From contig JABDJQ010000495.1 of assembly GCA_013002425.1 (NCBI GenBank), forward strand, positions 1 through 10,293: a stretch of DNA of 10,293 bases, given 5' to 3'. The position numbers and the translations under genes are program-made. Below, piece by piece: positions 1-7,181 of the stretch. Under the pieces are notes generated by a model. That model made no database searches. It was given only the letters and a program-made list of their open reading frames with translations, and was not told the origin of the DNA. Each line of letters starts with the position of its first letter. Within the stretch, counting starts at the first letter, position 1. Source of the DNA: Gemmatimonadota bacterium. GTDB lineage: Bacteria > Orphanbacterota > Orphanbacteria > Orphanbacterales > Orphanbacteraceae.

Positions 1-1
1 G

Positions 2-958
2 TTCTATTGCGCGCCGGTCAGTTCGATGAACGCGGGGCACAACGTCGTGATCGTCGACATTCGCCCCGGCACGGATGCCGGTAGCCCGGCGCGCGTTCGC
101 ATCGAACCGGACCTCCCGTCGCACATCGCGCTCGAAACGAGCGCCGTTACGGCCGCCGGAAACCGCCGTGCCGTGAGCGCGCGCCTTCACCGCGAGGCGG
201 GCACGATGGAAGTGACGGGGATCCTCGGGCTGAAGCGCGAGAACGCGCGGCTCGCCGTTGCCGTGAGCGACCCCGCGCGGTACGCCGGCCTCTGGTTTCG
301 ACGGGCGCTCGTTCGTTACGGTATCGAGTGCGGGGGAGAAATCCGCGTTACGTACGAGCCGACCGACTTCACCACGCACGTACGCGCCGCCGCTCACTTC
401 AGCGATCCGCTCGCCGAAATCGCAAAGCGCATCCTGGACGAGAGCGACAACCTCGGCGCGGAATGCCTTGCGCGTCACCTCGCCATCGCAACGGCCGGAG
501 AACCGGCCACGGGCGGAAGTCCTGCAGAAGAGACGGGCGCGCTCGCGATTCTGCGGGAGCGGGGACTTCCGGCCGGTCCGCCCGTCAGGATCGACGACGG
601 TTCCGGCCTCTCGCGTACCAGCCTGCTCGCGCCTTCTCATCTCACCTGGGCCCTGATCGAAGCGACGAAGGAGGACGATTTCGTGTTTGCCGGGGTCGTG
701 CCGCTTGCGGAAGGACACCGCAAGCTCGGCACGCATCCGATGGCGGACGAGCACCGCGCGCGTATCAGGGCGAAGACCGGATCGTTTCAGGGAACGCGAT
801 GCCTGGCGGGCTATTACACGGACGCAGACGACGCGCCGCTTTACGCGTTTGCGATCATGGTAAACGGGCTGCCGGCGGATGACGATCAGGCGTTCGCGTT
901 CGAAGCGCTCGTGATCGACGCGGTTTCGAAGATCGCGGCGCGGCACGACCGGCCGTGA
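2..958 (+). CDS. D-alanyl-D-alanine carboxypeptidase/endopeptidase, PBP4 (S13) family, 5'-truncated
   Basis: This is the C-terminal 318 residues of a PBP4-type penicillin-binding protein, which trims or cleaves peptidoglycan peptides in the periplasm. The frame is open from position 2 and its first residues (FYCAPVSSMNAGHNVV) already match the family, so the ATG at 26 is internal and the real start lies upstream. The second active-site motif SxN is seen as SDN at 443-451, followed by the family-typical AECLARHLA context. The segment DGSGLSRTSLLAPSHL is another S13 hallmark. The KTG triad motif is at 773-781 (AKTGSFQGTRCLAGYY). The SxxK nucleophile motif and signal peptide would lie outside the window. 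The gene converges on the minus-strand operon, with 61 bp between the two stop codons and no convincing hairpin terminator in the gap. It looks like a housekeeping neighbour rather than part of the signalling locus. Confidence 0.9.
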   Translation, partial: FYCAPVSSMNAGHNVVIVDIRPGTDAGSPARVRIEPDLPSHIALETSAVTAAGNRRAVSARLHREAGTMEVTGILGLKRENARLAVAVSDPARYAGLWFRRALVRYGIECGGEIRVTYEPTDFTTHVRAAAHFSDPLAEIAKRILDESDNLGAECLARHLAIATAGEPATGGSPAEETGALAILRERGLPAGPPVRIDDGSGLSRTSLLAPSHLTWALIEATKEDDFVFAGVVPLAEGHRKLGTHPMADEHRARIRAKTGSFQGTRCLAGYYTDADDAPLYAFAIMVNGLPADDDQAFAFEALVIDAVSKIAARHDRP

Positions 959-1019
959 GAACCGACTGACCTACCCGACCGACCCACCCGATTCCCCTGC
1001 GATAACGAAGCTGCGCGAA

Positions 1020-1355
1020 CTACGGCCGCGCGACGTCGATCTCGCCCTGCGTCGTGGGCGGGTCGTCGCGACGATCGGAGAACGCTGTTACGGTGTAAGG
1101 ATCCTGCTCGGCGGCGGCTACGGTGTGCACGGTATGCGGTCCGCCGTTCGATCCGTTCGACACCGAAATCGGATTGCTGTCCGTGAAGGAATCGGAGAAG
1201 GGCCAGCTGGCCTGAGCAAAGCTGACTGTGAATGAATACGTCGTGTCGGTCGTACTCCAGGTGATCGTGTCGCCGGGTGCCGCGTTTTCCGCGGTATTGC
1301 TGAGGACGATCGCTCCGTTGACGACGGAAATGGTGATTTCGTGATTGCTGCTCAT
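1020..1355 (-). CDS. Small beta-rich protein of unknown function, coupled to the caspase-kinase gene
   Basis: The 111-residue product is not one I can assign to a family. It is rich in Ser, Thr, Val and Asp and shows alternating hydrophobic strands (ITISVVNGAIVLS, DTITWSTTDTTYSFTVSF, HTVHTVAAAE, YTVTAFS). The pattern suggests a small beta-sandwich, loosely like a cupredoxin or Ig-like fold. It has no Cys or Met metal ligands, no signal peptide and no membrane helix, so it is probably cytoplasmic. The ATG at 1355 lies one base after the TGA of the upstream caspase-kinase gene. A strong AAGGAG seven bases ahead sits inside that gene's last codons, which points to co-transcription and translational coupling. 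It may be a partner, inhibitor or substrate of the large protein; that is inference from position only. The gene is very likely real, but its function is unknown. Confidence 0.78.
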   Translation of the reverse strand: MSSNHEITISVVNGAIVLSNTAENAAPGDTITWSTTDTTYSFTVSFAQASWPFSDSFTDSNPISVSNGSNGGPHTVHTVAAAEQDPYTVTAFSDRRDDPPTTQGEIDVARP

Positions 1356-1356
1356 G

Positions 1357-4300
1357 TCAGTTCTCCTTCGAGTTGGGGGAGGCGGCGATCAGGAACCGCC
1401 GGATCTGGTCGAGTTCGGACGCGTGCTTCAAACGGAGATGCGGTCCGCGGTCGAGCGCCTCTCCGAGCGCGACGCTTGCGCCTTTTGCGAGTAAAGCTCT
1501 CTCTGCGTTCGTCGATTCGACCTGCGCCTGATAGTACAGGACGACGCCCCGATGCGCCATCGCCTCCGGTGAACCTTCGTTCAAACGGAGCGCCGTTTCG
1601 ACCGCTGCTTCCGCATCCTGCAGATCAGGTCCGACATCGAATCCTTCTGAAATTCTCCACTTCGCGCGCGCGGAAAGCAGCTCCGATCGCATGAGAAAGG
1701 CGTCTGCGTCGAGCGAATCAATCTCGATCGCGCTCGCAACTGCGCCAAGACCTTCACTGATCAAATATAAGGGTTCACCCGCATTCTCCACCAGCCAGGC
1801 GGCTTCGAGCAGCGCGAGACGACCGAGCGCAATGAACGCGGAACTGGAATTGGGGTTCACGCTCCAGACGTGATCGAGCGCTTCCCTTGCAGCCGCCAGG
1901 GTCGCGCCCGGATCACGGCCATGTGTCATCTCGTACTCCGCGCGCACGCAAAGTGCCGATGCGACGTTCAGCTTCGCCCAGTAGTGCTCCGGGCTCAGTT
2001 CGATCGTTCTTTCGCTCTCCGCGAGAGCCTGCTCGACGGCGCCTTGCGGATCACGGCCGAAACCAGCTTCGTACTCAGCGAGTACGGTCCAGGCATGAGC
2101 GACATTGTTGTGCGAGTGCCAGTAGTTCGGGTTCGCTTCGAGCGCGCCCTCGAACGATGCGATGGCCGATCGAAGGAAGCCGGTTGCCGGCTCGCCGTCA
2201 TCGATCGCTCTCTTTGCCTTGAGCAGCTGTACGTTTCCCTTGCCGTCGATCAGGTGGGCGAGGTACGCCGTTTCGGGGTTGTCTTCAATGGCGCGCGAGT
2301 AGACCGCGATCGCGCTGTCGAGCTGAACCTCACTCTCCTCGCCGTGGTTCTGGAGATAGTACGCCTGGTCCTGGTACGAACGCGCCAGATAGTAGGACGC
2401 GATCGGCTGCTTCGGGTTCAGCGCGAGCGATTGATGATAGGCGTCCGCCGCGTCTTCCAGCGTGGCGAGCGGCTCGACGCCCGAGCCCGTCTGATGGCGC
2501 GCGAGCGCCAGATAGGTCGCGCCCAGATTCAGCAGCACTTCGGATCGGCCGGCGTCGCGCTCGTGCGCCGCGCGGAAAGACGCGATCGCGCGCGCGAAAT
2601 CTCCGGAAGGATCCTCGCCACGCTTCATGCGATCCGCCGCGACCGACTTGTAGAGAAGACCGATCCGGTTGTCGAGCGCCGCGGAGGGAGCCAGTTCGCG
2701 CGCCCGTTCATACGCGGACACGGCTTCGGCGTAGCTGGCTGACGGGTTCTCGCCGGCGCTCCCCTCATGCTGTGCCGCGAGCTTGTGCGCCGTCCCGAGC
2801 CGCTCCCAGGTATCGGCCTGCGTCGAGTCGACGGAGAGCGCCCGCTCCGCGTCCGCCATCGTGAGCACGAGATGCTCGCCCGGATCGAGCCCGCGGCTGA
2901 TGCGATAGTCGGCCACGCGTTCGTGAAGCCGGCAGCCGAGCAGATACGCTTGCGCGTCGTCGGGGTTCAGCGTCAGCAGCGCGTCGCGCGCCTCGAGCCC
3001 GAGATCGAGCGGCGCGTCCACTTCTCCGCCGCCTCCGGTCACTTCGAGAAACATCATCCAGTTCGCGAGTTCGCCGATTCCCTCGTAGACGCGCGGATCG
3101 CTTCCCGCAATTTCCGACGCGGCTTCGAACGAAGCGCGGGCCAGCCGAAAGGATTCGAGAGCCTGTTCGTATTCGCCGCGATTCGCCTGCTCCTGCCCGC
3201 GCGCCACGTACACCCGCCCCTCGAGTTCGCGCGCTTCATAAAACCAGCTGAGCCTGTCGTATGCCATGTGCGACTGGCGGAGCGCTTCGTCGAAGTCTCC
3301 CTCGCAGAGCGCGAGTATCGCCGCGACGAACTCGGGCGACTCCACCTCGAGCCCCTCCATCTGATGCAGATAGTCGAGCGCGGGGTCGCGATACTCGATT
3401 TCGATCCGGCGCCGTTCCGCTTCACGCTCCTCTTCGCTTCGAAGCTCGTTCGCCGCAGAGAGCGCGTCCTGATACAGATACGCCATCACGACTCCGAGCG
3501 CGTAAGCGACCTCCGGTTCCCGATCGCCATCCTCCCAGGCCGTTTCGAGACGCGCACGCGCCTCTTCGTACGAGCGCAGCCCGAGAAAGCCGCGCCCGAG
3601 AGCGTAGTTGCCGGGACCGCGCGCGAGATCGCCGACCTCCGCCATGCGCTGCTCGAGGTCGTCCATGTTGCTCATGATCATCGCGCGCTCGGGTCGAATG
3701 TCGTGAAGCGGCGCCATCGCGCTGTAGCGCGCGATCGCTTCGATCCGTTCCACCTGCTGACCGAACGACTGCGCGAGCCGCGAGCGCTGCGCGGCCTCCC
3801 ACTGGTTGCGCGCGCCCCATCCGAGCGCGATCAGAAGCGCCACGAACGCGACGCCGGCAATGGCGACCACGGGTTTGTTGCGCGCGGCTTTGCGCCGCAT
3901 CCTGTAGAGCCACGTGGTAGGACGCGCTTCGATCGGCTCCCCGTCGAGATACCGGCGGATGTCTTCGGCGAAAGCGCGGGCGGAAACATAGCGATCGTCG
4001 CGATTCTTGCGCAGGCACTTCTGCGCGATCGATTCGAGATCCTGCGGAACCGCGAGGCTCCCTTTCTGCATGCGGGGCGGCAGATCGTTCATGACCTGCA
4101 CGAGGATTTCGAGCGGCGTGTTTCCCTCGAACGGCGGGCGGCCGGCCAGAATCTCGTAGAACGTGGCGCCGAGACTGTACACGTCGGATCGCCGGTCCAG
4201 ATCGTGCACTTCGCCGCGCGCCTGCTCGGGCGACATATAGAGCGGTGTCCCGAGGAGCGCGCCCGTCATCGTCATGCCGACCGAGTCGGTTTCGCGCGCG

Positions 4301-7074
4301 AGCCCGAAGTCCATCACGAACGGCTTCCATCCGTCCTGCGTCTTTTCGACCACGATGTTCGACGGTTTCAGGTCGCGATGGATCAGGCCGGCGCGATGCG
4401 CTTCGTGCACGCCTTCGGCCACTTCCATCATCATGACGAGCTTCTGTTCGAGCGTCATCTGCTCGGCGGCGCGTCCGAGCGGAACGCCGTCCACGAACTG
4501 CATCGCGATGTACGGCTTCCCTTCGATCTCCGCTACTTCGTAGATCTTGCAGACGCGCTCGTGTTCGACCCGCGCCTGCGCGCGTGCTTCCTGCTGAAAA
4601 CGCTCGACCAGTTCGGGATCGTCGCCGTAAATGAACTTGAGCGCGACCGGGCGGCCGAGCGTCCGGTCGAACGCCTTGAAGACGCGGCCCATGCCGCCGC
4701 CGCCGATGAAGGAGATGAACTCGTAGCGGTCCCAGTTCTCGACGGGAAACAGGCGCGAAGTGCGCGTGCTCGATCCGCGGGTCGCGCTTGCCGGCGTGGT
4801 CACGGTCGCGGCGCCGGAAAGATCGTTGTCGCTGACCGTGCGGTCGTCGTCGGAGGAAGACGTGTCGGAAGCGTCTTCGGGCTCGCTCGCCGCGTTCGAT
4901 CCGCCGTCCGCGTCCTTCGTTCCTGGCGACCGGCGCCCGCGCCGCACGCGAAGTTCCACCTGCGCCATCGTCCAGTCCGACACGGGGTTCGAACGGTAGC
5001 GAAGCCGGGGCGACTGCGGCGCGTTCACGGCCACCGCAGCCAGCAGCGTTTCGAGAGCGGACTCCGGCTCGGCCGGTCGCGAAGCGGAAGCGCCGCCTGC
5101 ATCGTCCGGCGACTTTGCGCGACCGCTGACGCCGCGTGTCGCGGGACCGTCGAGCGGCGGAAGCTCGAGCCATCGAAAGCTCGTCGGCCCCGTCGTCGCG
5201 AAAACCTTGAGCAGGTCCAGACCCATGGCCGCGCCGCGGGGAAGGCTCGCGCAAAGCGGAAGCGTGACTTCCTGTCCCGGATCGAACGGCATGTAAGCCG
5301 AGTCGTCACGCCCGGGAAAGATCTGCGTGATCGCGCGGGAACCGTCGAGATCGAGAACCGTGACGTTCAGCGTTTCGGTGGAAGTATTCTTGATCCTGAG
5401 GAACGTCCATTCGCCCTCGGCCATGACCGGCGTGTTTCCCGGATCGTCGAACGGAACCGGCTGAGGCGTAGAACCCGGCTCGTAATTCTCCTGCACTCCC
5501 GTTAGCTCTACTTCGAGAGCTCCGGCAAGCGGGGAAAGCGGGTCGTCGTTCGCGAGCTCCCATACGTTCCGGTAGCGCGCCAGATGATCCACACGATCGA
5601 CGAGCTTTCGCGCCGCGTTGCTCGTGTCGGACTTGATCGGCGGCGGCAGAAACGGAAGCGGTTCGCCCGCCGCATCGCGAATCGCGAACGAACCATCCGT
5701 GTCGAGAGCCACGAGAAAGTCCGCGGCATCGCCGGATTCGTCGAGCTTCAGGAACTGTCCGGCGCCGTCACGGAGCAGCATCGCGACATCATCGAGCGCT
5801 TCCGCGCCGACGGTGCCGGCGGCGCCGGCGGCGCCACGACGACTCTCCGTCGCGCCTTCGATCGCGACTCTTCGCTGCAGCGTAATGGTCCCCGGATCCG
5901 TGAGAACGGCGGGCGCGCCTGATTCGATCGGCTCGTCACGGAGCGACTCCACGACTTTCGCAGTCGACGTGGCGCTCTCCACGCTTTCGATCGCGACGAT
6001 CGCAACGCGCTGCCCGACGTTTTCGATGTCGGCGCCCGCGGAATAGACGATGAAGAGCGCTCCCTTCCCGATGCCGTGCGCCCTTCCGGCATTCAGGCGC
6101 ACGCTCCCCGTCTCTTCGTCGAACGAAACGACGCTCACGGAAAAGTGCGACTCGACACGCTCCGTGCCGAACGCGACGCGGCTCCCTTCCCCCTGAAGCT
6201 GCGGCGTCTGGTCGGGGTACGTCCCGTGCACTTTCCCGACGATGCGATCGTGCAGCGCCTTATAACTCGCGCCCGTACCGAGCCGGCCGAGCGCCTCGAG
6301 CCACCAGTAGGTGAGCGCGCCGTGCTTCTTGTCGCCGACCTGAATTTCGCGCGCGAGTTCCGAAGCGCGGCATGCCGAGAGCAGGACGTATCCCTCGGGC
6401 GCGGGCAGCCAGCCGCCGCCCACCGTGACCGACCGGGTCGCCGGTCCGCGGGCCGCGCGCCAGCTCGCGCGCAGGCTGTCGTCATCCGCCACGAGACTCA
6501 TGTCGGGAAACGGCGTACGGTCGGGCGCCCCGATCCCGCGCACCGCGCTGTAACCGTCGGAACGCGTCGCGCCTCCCGAATGGCAGCTGTCGAGCACGAT
6601 CGTGACGAGCAGTTCGTCATCCACCATTTCGCGCAGGAGATGGGCGAGTTCGATATCGCGCAGGTGCTGCGCGCCGGGAAGCCGCACGTCGGCCGGAATC
6701 AGTGTTTCGTCGAGCCCGCTCGTTCCCTTCAGTTCGGGGAACCGCGTCGGCACGCGCCCTCCATGCCCGGCGTAGTGAACGTAAATCTGATCGCCCGCGC
6801 TCATGCGCGCGCGCATGCGGCGAAACGCTTTCACGATGTTCGCGTACGTCGGGATTCGATCGGGCGACTCGGGCGGCGGTTCGGGCGATCGATTCGTCGA
6901 GGTCAGTGTTTCGATGCGATCGTCGGATACGTTCAGCTTCGTTCGCAGAAACTGTTCGACCATCGCGATGTCGTTGACACAGCCGCGCAGGCAGGAGATA
7001 GGCCGAACGTCAGGGTCCGTCGGAGGATAGTAGTAATCGATGCCGATCAAAAGGGCATGAAGGCGGGGGCTCAA
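1357..7074 (-). CDS. Caspase-like protease / Ser-Thr kinase / TPR membrane fusion protein
   Basis: Residue numbers are from the TTG at 7074 (1905 residues). Residues 4-310 are a C14 caspase/metacaspase-like domain with catalytic His104 (HYAGHGG) and Cys164 (DSCHSGG); the Asp before Cys fits Arg/Lys specificity. Residues 310-705 are beta-rich, the later part resembling DUF4384. A basic patch RRGRR (711-715) and a Ser/Thr/Asp-rich linker lead to a complete Hanks kinase (784-1045): glycine loop IGGGGMGRV 790-798, Lys813, HRD Asp901, DFG Asp922, SPE about 948-950. A membrane helix follows (1068-1087), after basic RRKAARNK. The remaining 800 residues are TPR-like helices, probably outside the cytoplasm. 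TTG is chosen because GAGGAG lies seven bases upstream, TATAAT lies just beyond, and the caspase starts four residues in. In-frame starts at 7176 and 7167 lie upstream of this promoter. Caspase plus kinase in one chain suggests phosphorylation- or ligand-controlled proteolysis (inference). Confidence 0.96.
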   Translation of the reverse strand: MSPRLHALLIGIDYYYPPTDPDVRPISCLRGCVNDIAMVEQFLRTKLNVSDDRIETLTSTNRSPEPPPESPDRIPTYANIVKAFRRMRARMSAGDQIYVHYAGHGGRVPTRFPELKGTSGLDETLIPADVRLPGAQHLRDIELAHLLREMVDDELLVTIVLDSCHSGGATRSDGYSAVRGIGAPDRTPFPDMSLVADDDSLRASWRAARGPATRSVTVGGGWLPAPEGYVLLSACRASELAREIQVGDKKHGALTYWWLEALGRLGTGASYKALHDRIVGKVHGTYPDQTPQLQGEGSRVAFGTERVESHFSVSVVSFDEETGSVRLNAGRAHGIGKGALFIVYSAGADIENVGQRVAIVAIESVESATSTAKVVESLRDEPIESGAPAVLTDPGTITLQRRVAIEGATESRRGAAGAAGTVGAEALDDVAMLLRDGAGQFLKLDESGDAADFLVALDTDGSFAIRDAAGEPLPFLPPPIKSDTSNAARKLVDRVDHLARYRNVWELANDDPLSPLAGALEVELTGVQENYEPGSTPQPVPFDDPGNTPVMAEGEWTFLRIKNTSTETLNVTVLDLDGSRAITQIFPGRDDSAYMPFDPGQEVTLPLCASLPRGAAMGLDLLKVFATTGPTSFRWLELPPLDGPATRGVSGRAKSPDDAGGASASRPAEPESALETLLAAVAVNAPQSPRLRYRSNPVSDWTMAQVELRVRRGRRSPGTKDADGGSNAASEPEDASDTSSSDDDRTVSDNDLSGAATVTTPASATRGSSTRTSRLFPVENWDRYEFISFIGGGGMGRVFKAFDRTLGRPVALKFIYGDDPELVERFQQEARAQARVEHERVCKIYEVAEIEGKPYIAMQFVDGVPLGRAAEQMTLEQKLVMMMEVAEGVHEAHRAGLIHRDLKPSNIVVEKTQDGWKPFVMDFGLARETDSVGMTMTGALLGTPLYMSPEQARGEVHDLDRRSDVYSLGATFYEILAGRPPFEGNTPLEILVQVMNDLPPRMQKGSLAVPQDLESIAQKCLRKNRDDRYVSARAFAEDIRRYLDGEPIEARPTTWLYRMRRKAARNKPVVAIAGVAFVALLIALGWGARNQWEAAQRSRLAQSFGQQVERIEAIARYSAMAPLHDIRPERAMIMSNMDDLEQRMAEVGDLARGPGNYALGRGFLGLRSYEEARARLETAWEDGDREPEVAYALGVVMAYLYQDALSAANELRSEEEREAERRRIEIEYRDPALDYLHQMEGLEVESPEFVAAILALCEGDFDEALRQSHMAYDRLSWFYEARELEGRVYVARGQEQANRGEYEQALESFRLARASFEAASEIAGSDPRVYEGIGELANWMMFLEVTGGGGEVDAPLDLGLEARDALLTLNPDDAQAYLLGCRLHERVADYRISRGLDPGEHLVLTMADAERALSVDSTQADTWERLGTAHKLAAQHEGSAGENPSASYAEAVSAYERARELAPSAALDNRIGLLYKSVAADRMKRGEDPSGDFARAIASFRAAHERDAGRSEVLLNLGATYLALARHQTGSGVEPLATLEDAADAYHQSLALNPKQPIASYYLARSYQDQAYYLQNHGEESEVQLDSAIAVYSRAIEDNPETAYLAHLIDGKGNVQLLKAKRAIDDGEPATGFLRSAIASFEGALEANPNYWHSHNNVAHAWTVLAEYEAGFGRDPQGAVEQALAESERTIELSPEHYWAKLNVASALCVRAEYEMTHGRDPGATLAAAREALDHVWSVNPNSSSAFIALGRLALLEAAWLVENAGEPLYLISEGLGAVASAIEIDSLDADAFLMRSELLSARAKWRISEGFDVGPDLQDAEAAVETALRLNEGSPEAMAHRGVVLYYQAQVESTNAERALLAKGASVALGEALDRGPHLRLKHASELDQIRRFLIAASPNSKEN
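1363..1368 (-). promoter_or_regulatory. Ribosome binding site of the small beta-rich gene, inside the upstream coding region
   Basis: On the minus strand AAGGAG lies seven bases before the ATG at 1355. It forms part of the Lys and Glu codons near the end of the upstream gene. The junction reads TGA-C-ATG, an arrangement suited to terminating ribosomes restarting on the next gene. Confidence 0.8.
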
Positions 7075-7081
7075 TAGGCGT

Positions 7082-7087
7082 CTCCTC
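7082..7087 (-). promoter_or_regulatory. Ribosome binding site deciding the TTG start of the caspase-kinase gene
   Basis: GAGGAG on the minus strand lies seven bases upstream of the TTG at 7074. The next in-frame ATG is about 38 codons further in and would remove the first strand of the caspase domain. The longer in-frame starts at 7176 (TTG) and 7167 (ATG) would put the promoter inside the gene. TTG 7074 is therefore the best start. Confidence 0.75.
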
Positions 7088-7091
7088 GTTT

Positions 7092-7110
7092 CGTATCTAT
7101 TATAGACACG
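7092..7110. promoter_or_regulatory. Palindrome over the -10 box, candidate operator
   Basis: The 19 bases CGTATCTATTATAGACACG form an inverted repeat centred on position 7101. Eight of nine arm positions pair (CGT/ACG outer and TCTAT/ATAGA inner, with one mismatch between them). It covers the -10 box and probable start point of the minus-strand promoter. On the plus strand the same bases give TATTAT at 7098-7103, which could act as a second -10 in the opposite direction. Part of the symmetry comes from TATAAT itself, so the operator role is inferred. Confidence 0.45.
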
Positions 7111-7128
7111 CCTGTGAGCAGAGGTCGA
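7099..7128 (-). promoter_or_regulatory. Sigma-70-type promoter for the minus-strand operon
   Basis: The minus strand carries a perfect -10 box TATAAT at 7104-7099. A weaker -35-like TCGACC (four of six matches to TTGACA) lies at 7128-7123, with an 18-base spacer. Transcription would begin near 7092, giving a leader of about 18 bases that holds the ribosome binding site. The AT-rich -10 stands out sharply from its GC-rich surroundings. Confidence 0.7.
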
Positions 7129-7136
7129 TGCCCATC

Positions 7137-7177
7137 GTTGACAGCGTACTCTCGGCAGCCGTACCATGAGAGTCAAC
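7137..7177. promoter_or_regulatory. Interrupted inverted repeat spanning the plus-strand promoter
   Basis: GTTGAC (7137-7142) is mirrored by GTCAAC (7172-7177), and ACTCTC (7148-7153) by GAGAGT (7168-7173). Together they read as GTTG and ACTCTC separated by seven extra bases on the left, against an uninterrupted GAGAGTCAAC on the right. The element includes the -35 box and ends at the start point, so it could be a binding site for a regulator of the divergent operons. It could also arise by chance. Confidence 0.3.
7138..7167 (+). promoter_or_regulatory. Sigma-70-type promoter for the plus-strand operon
   Basis: A perfect -35 box TTGACA occupies 7138-7143. An 18-base spacer leads to TACCAT at 7162-7167, which matches TATAAT at four of six positions. 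Transcription would begin near 7174, only about eight bases before the ATG at 7182. The message would then be almost leaderless, which fits the lack of a strong ribosome binding site there (only a weak GAGAG at 7168-7172). Confidence 0.5.
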
Positions 7178-7181
7178 CATC

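Noticed and set aside
959..1035. A possible bidirectional terminator between the convergent genes
   Set aside because: Only a 5-bp GCGCG/CGCGC stem overlapping the minus gene's stop is visible, with no T-run on either side. I could not support a terminator call.
3700..3760. Frequent GCGATCG-like words across the window, resembling a dispersed genomic repeat
   Set aside because: They fall inside codons for Ala/Ile/Asp/Arg pairs in GC-rich genes and show no regular spacing, so composition explains them.
3422..5254. A 610-codon minus-strand frame overlapping the kinase region
   Set aside because: It is the alternate frame of the same gene, made of Arg/Ala/Gly/Ser-rich sequence, and no frameshift is needed because the main frame runs unbroken.
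2767..5505. A 912-codon open frame on the plus strand, antisense to the caspase-kinase gene
   Set aside because: Its product is a low-complexity Arg/His/Val/Glu-rich chain without domains, as expected for the shadow of a GC-rich gene. The opposite strand encodes unmistakable kinase and TPR motifs.
7075..7176. An N-terminal extension of the caspase-kinase protein from TTG 7176 or ATG 7167
   Set aside because: It would start upstream of the TATAAT promoter, lie within five to fifteen bases of the divergent gene's start, and add a basic segment before the caspase fold. TTG 7074 has a well-placed GAGGAG.
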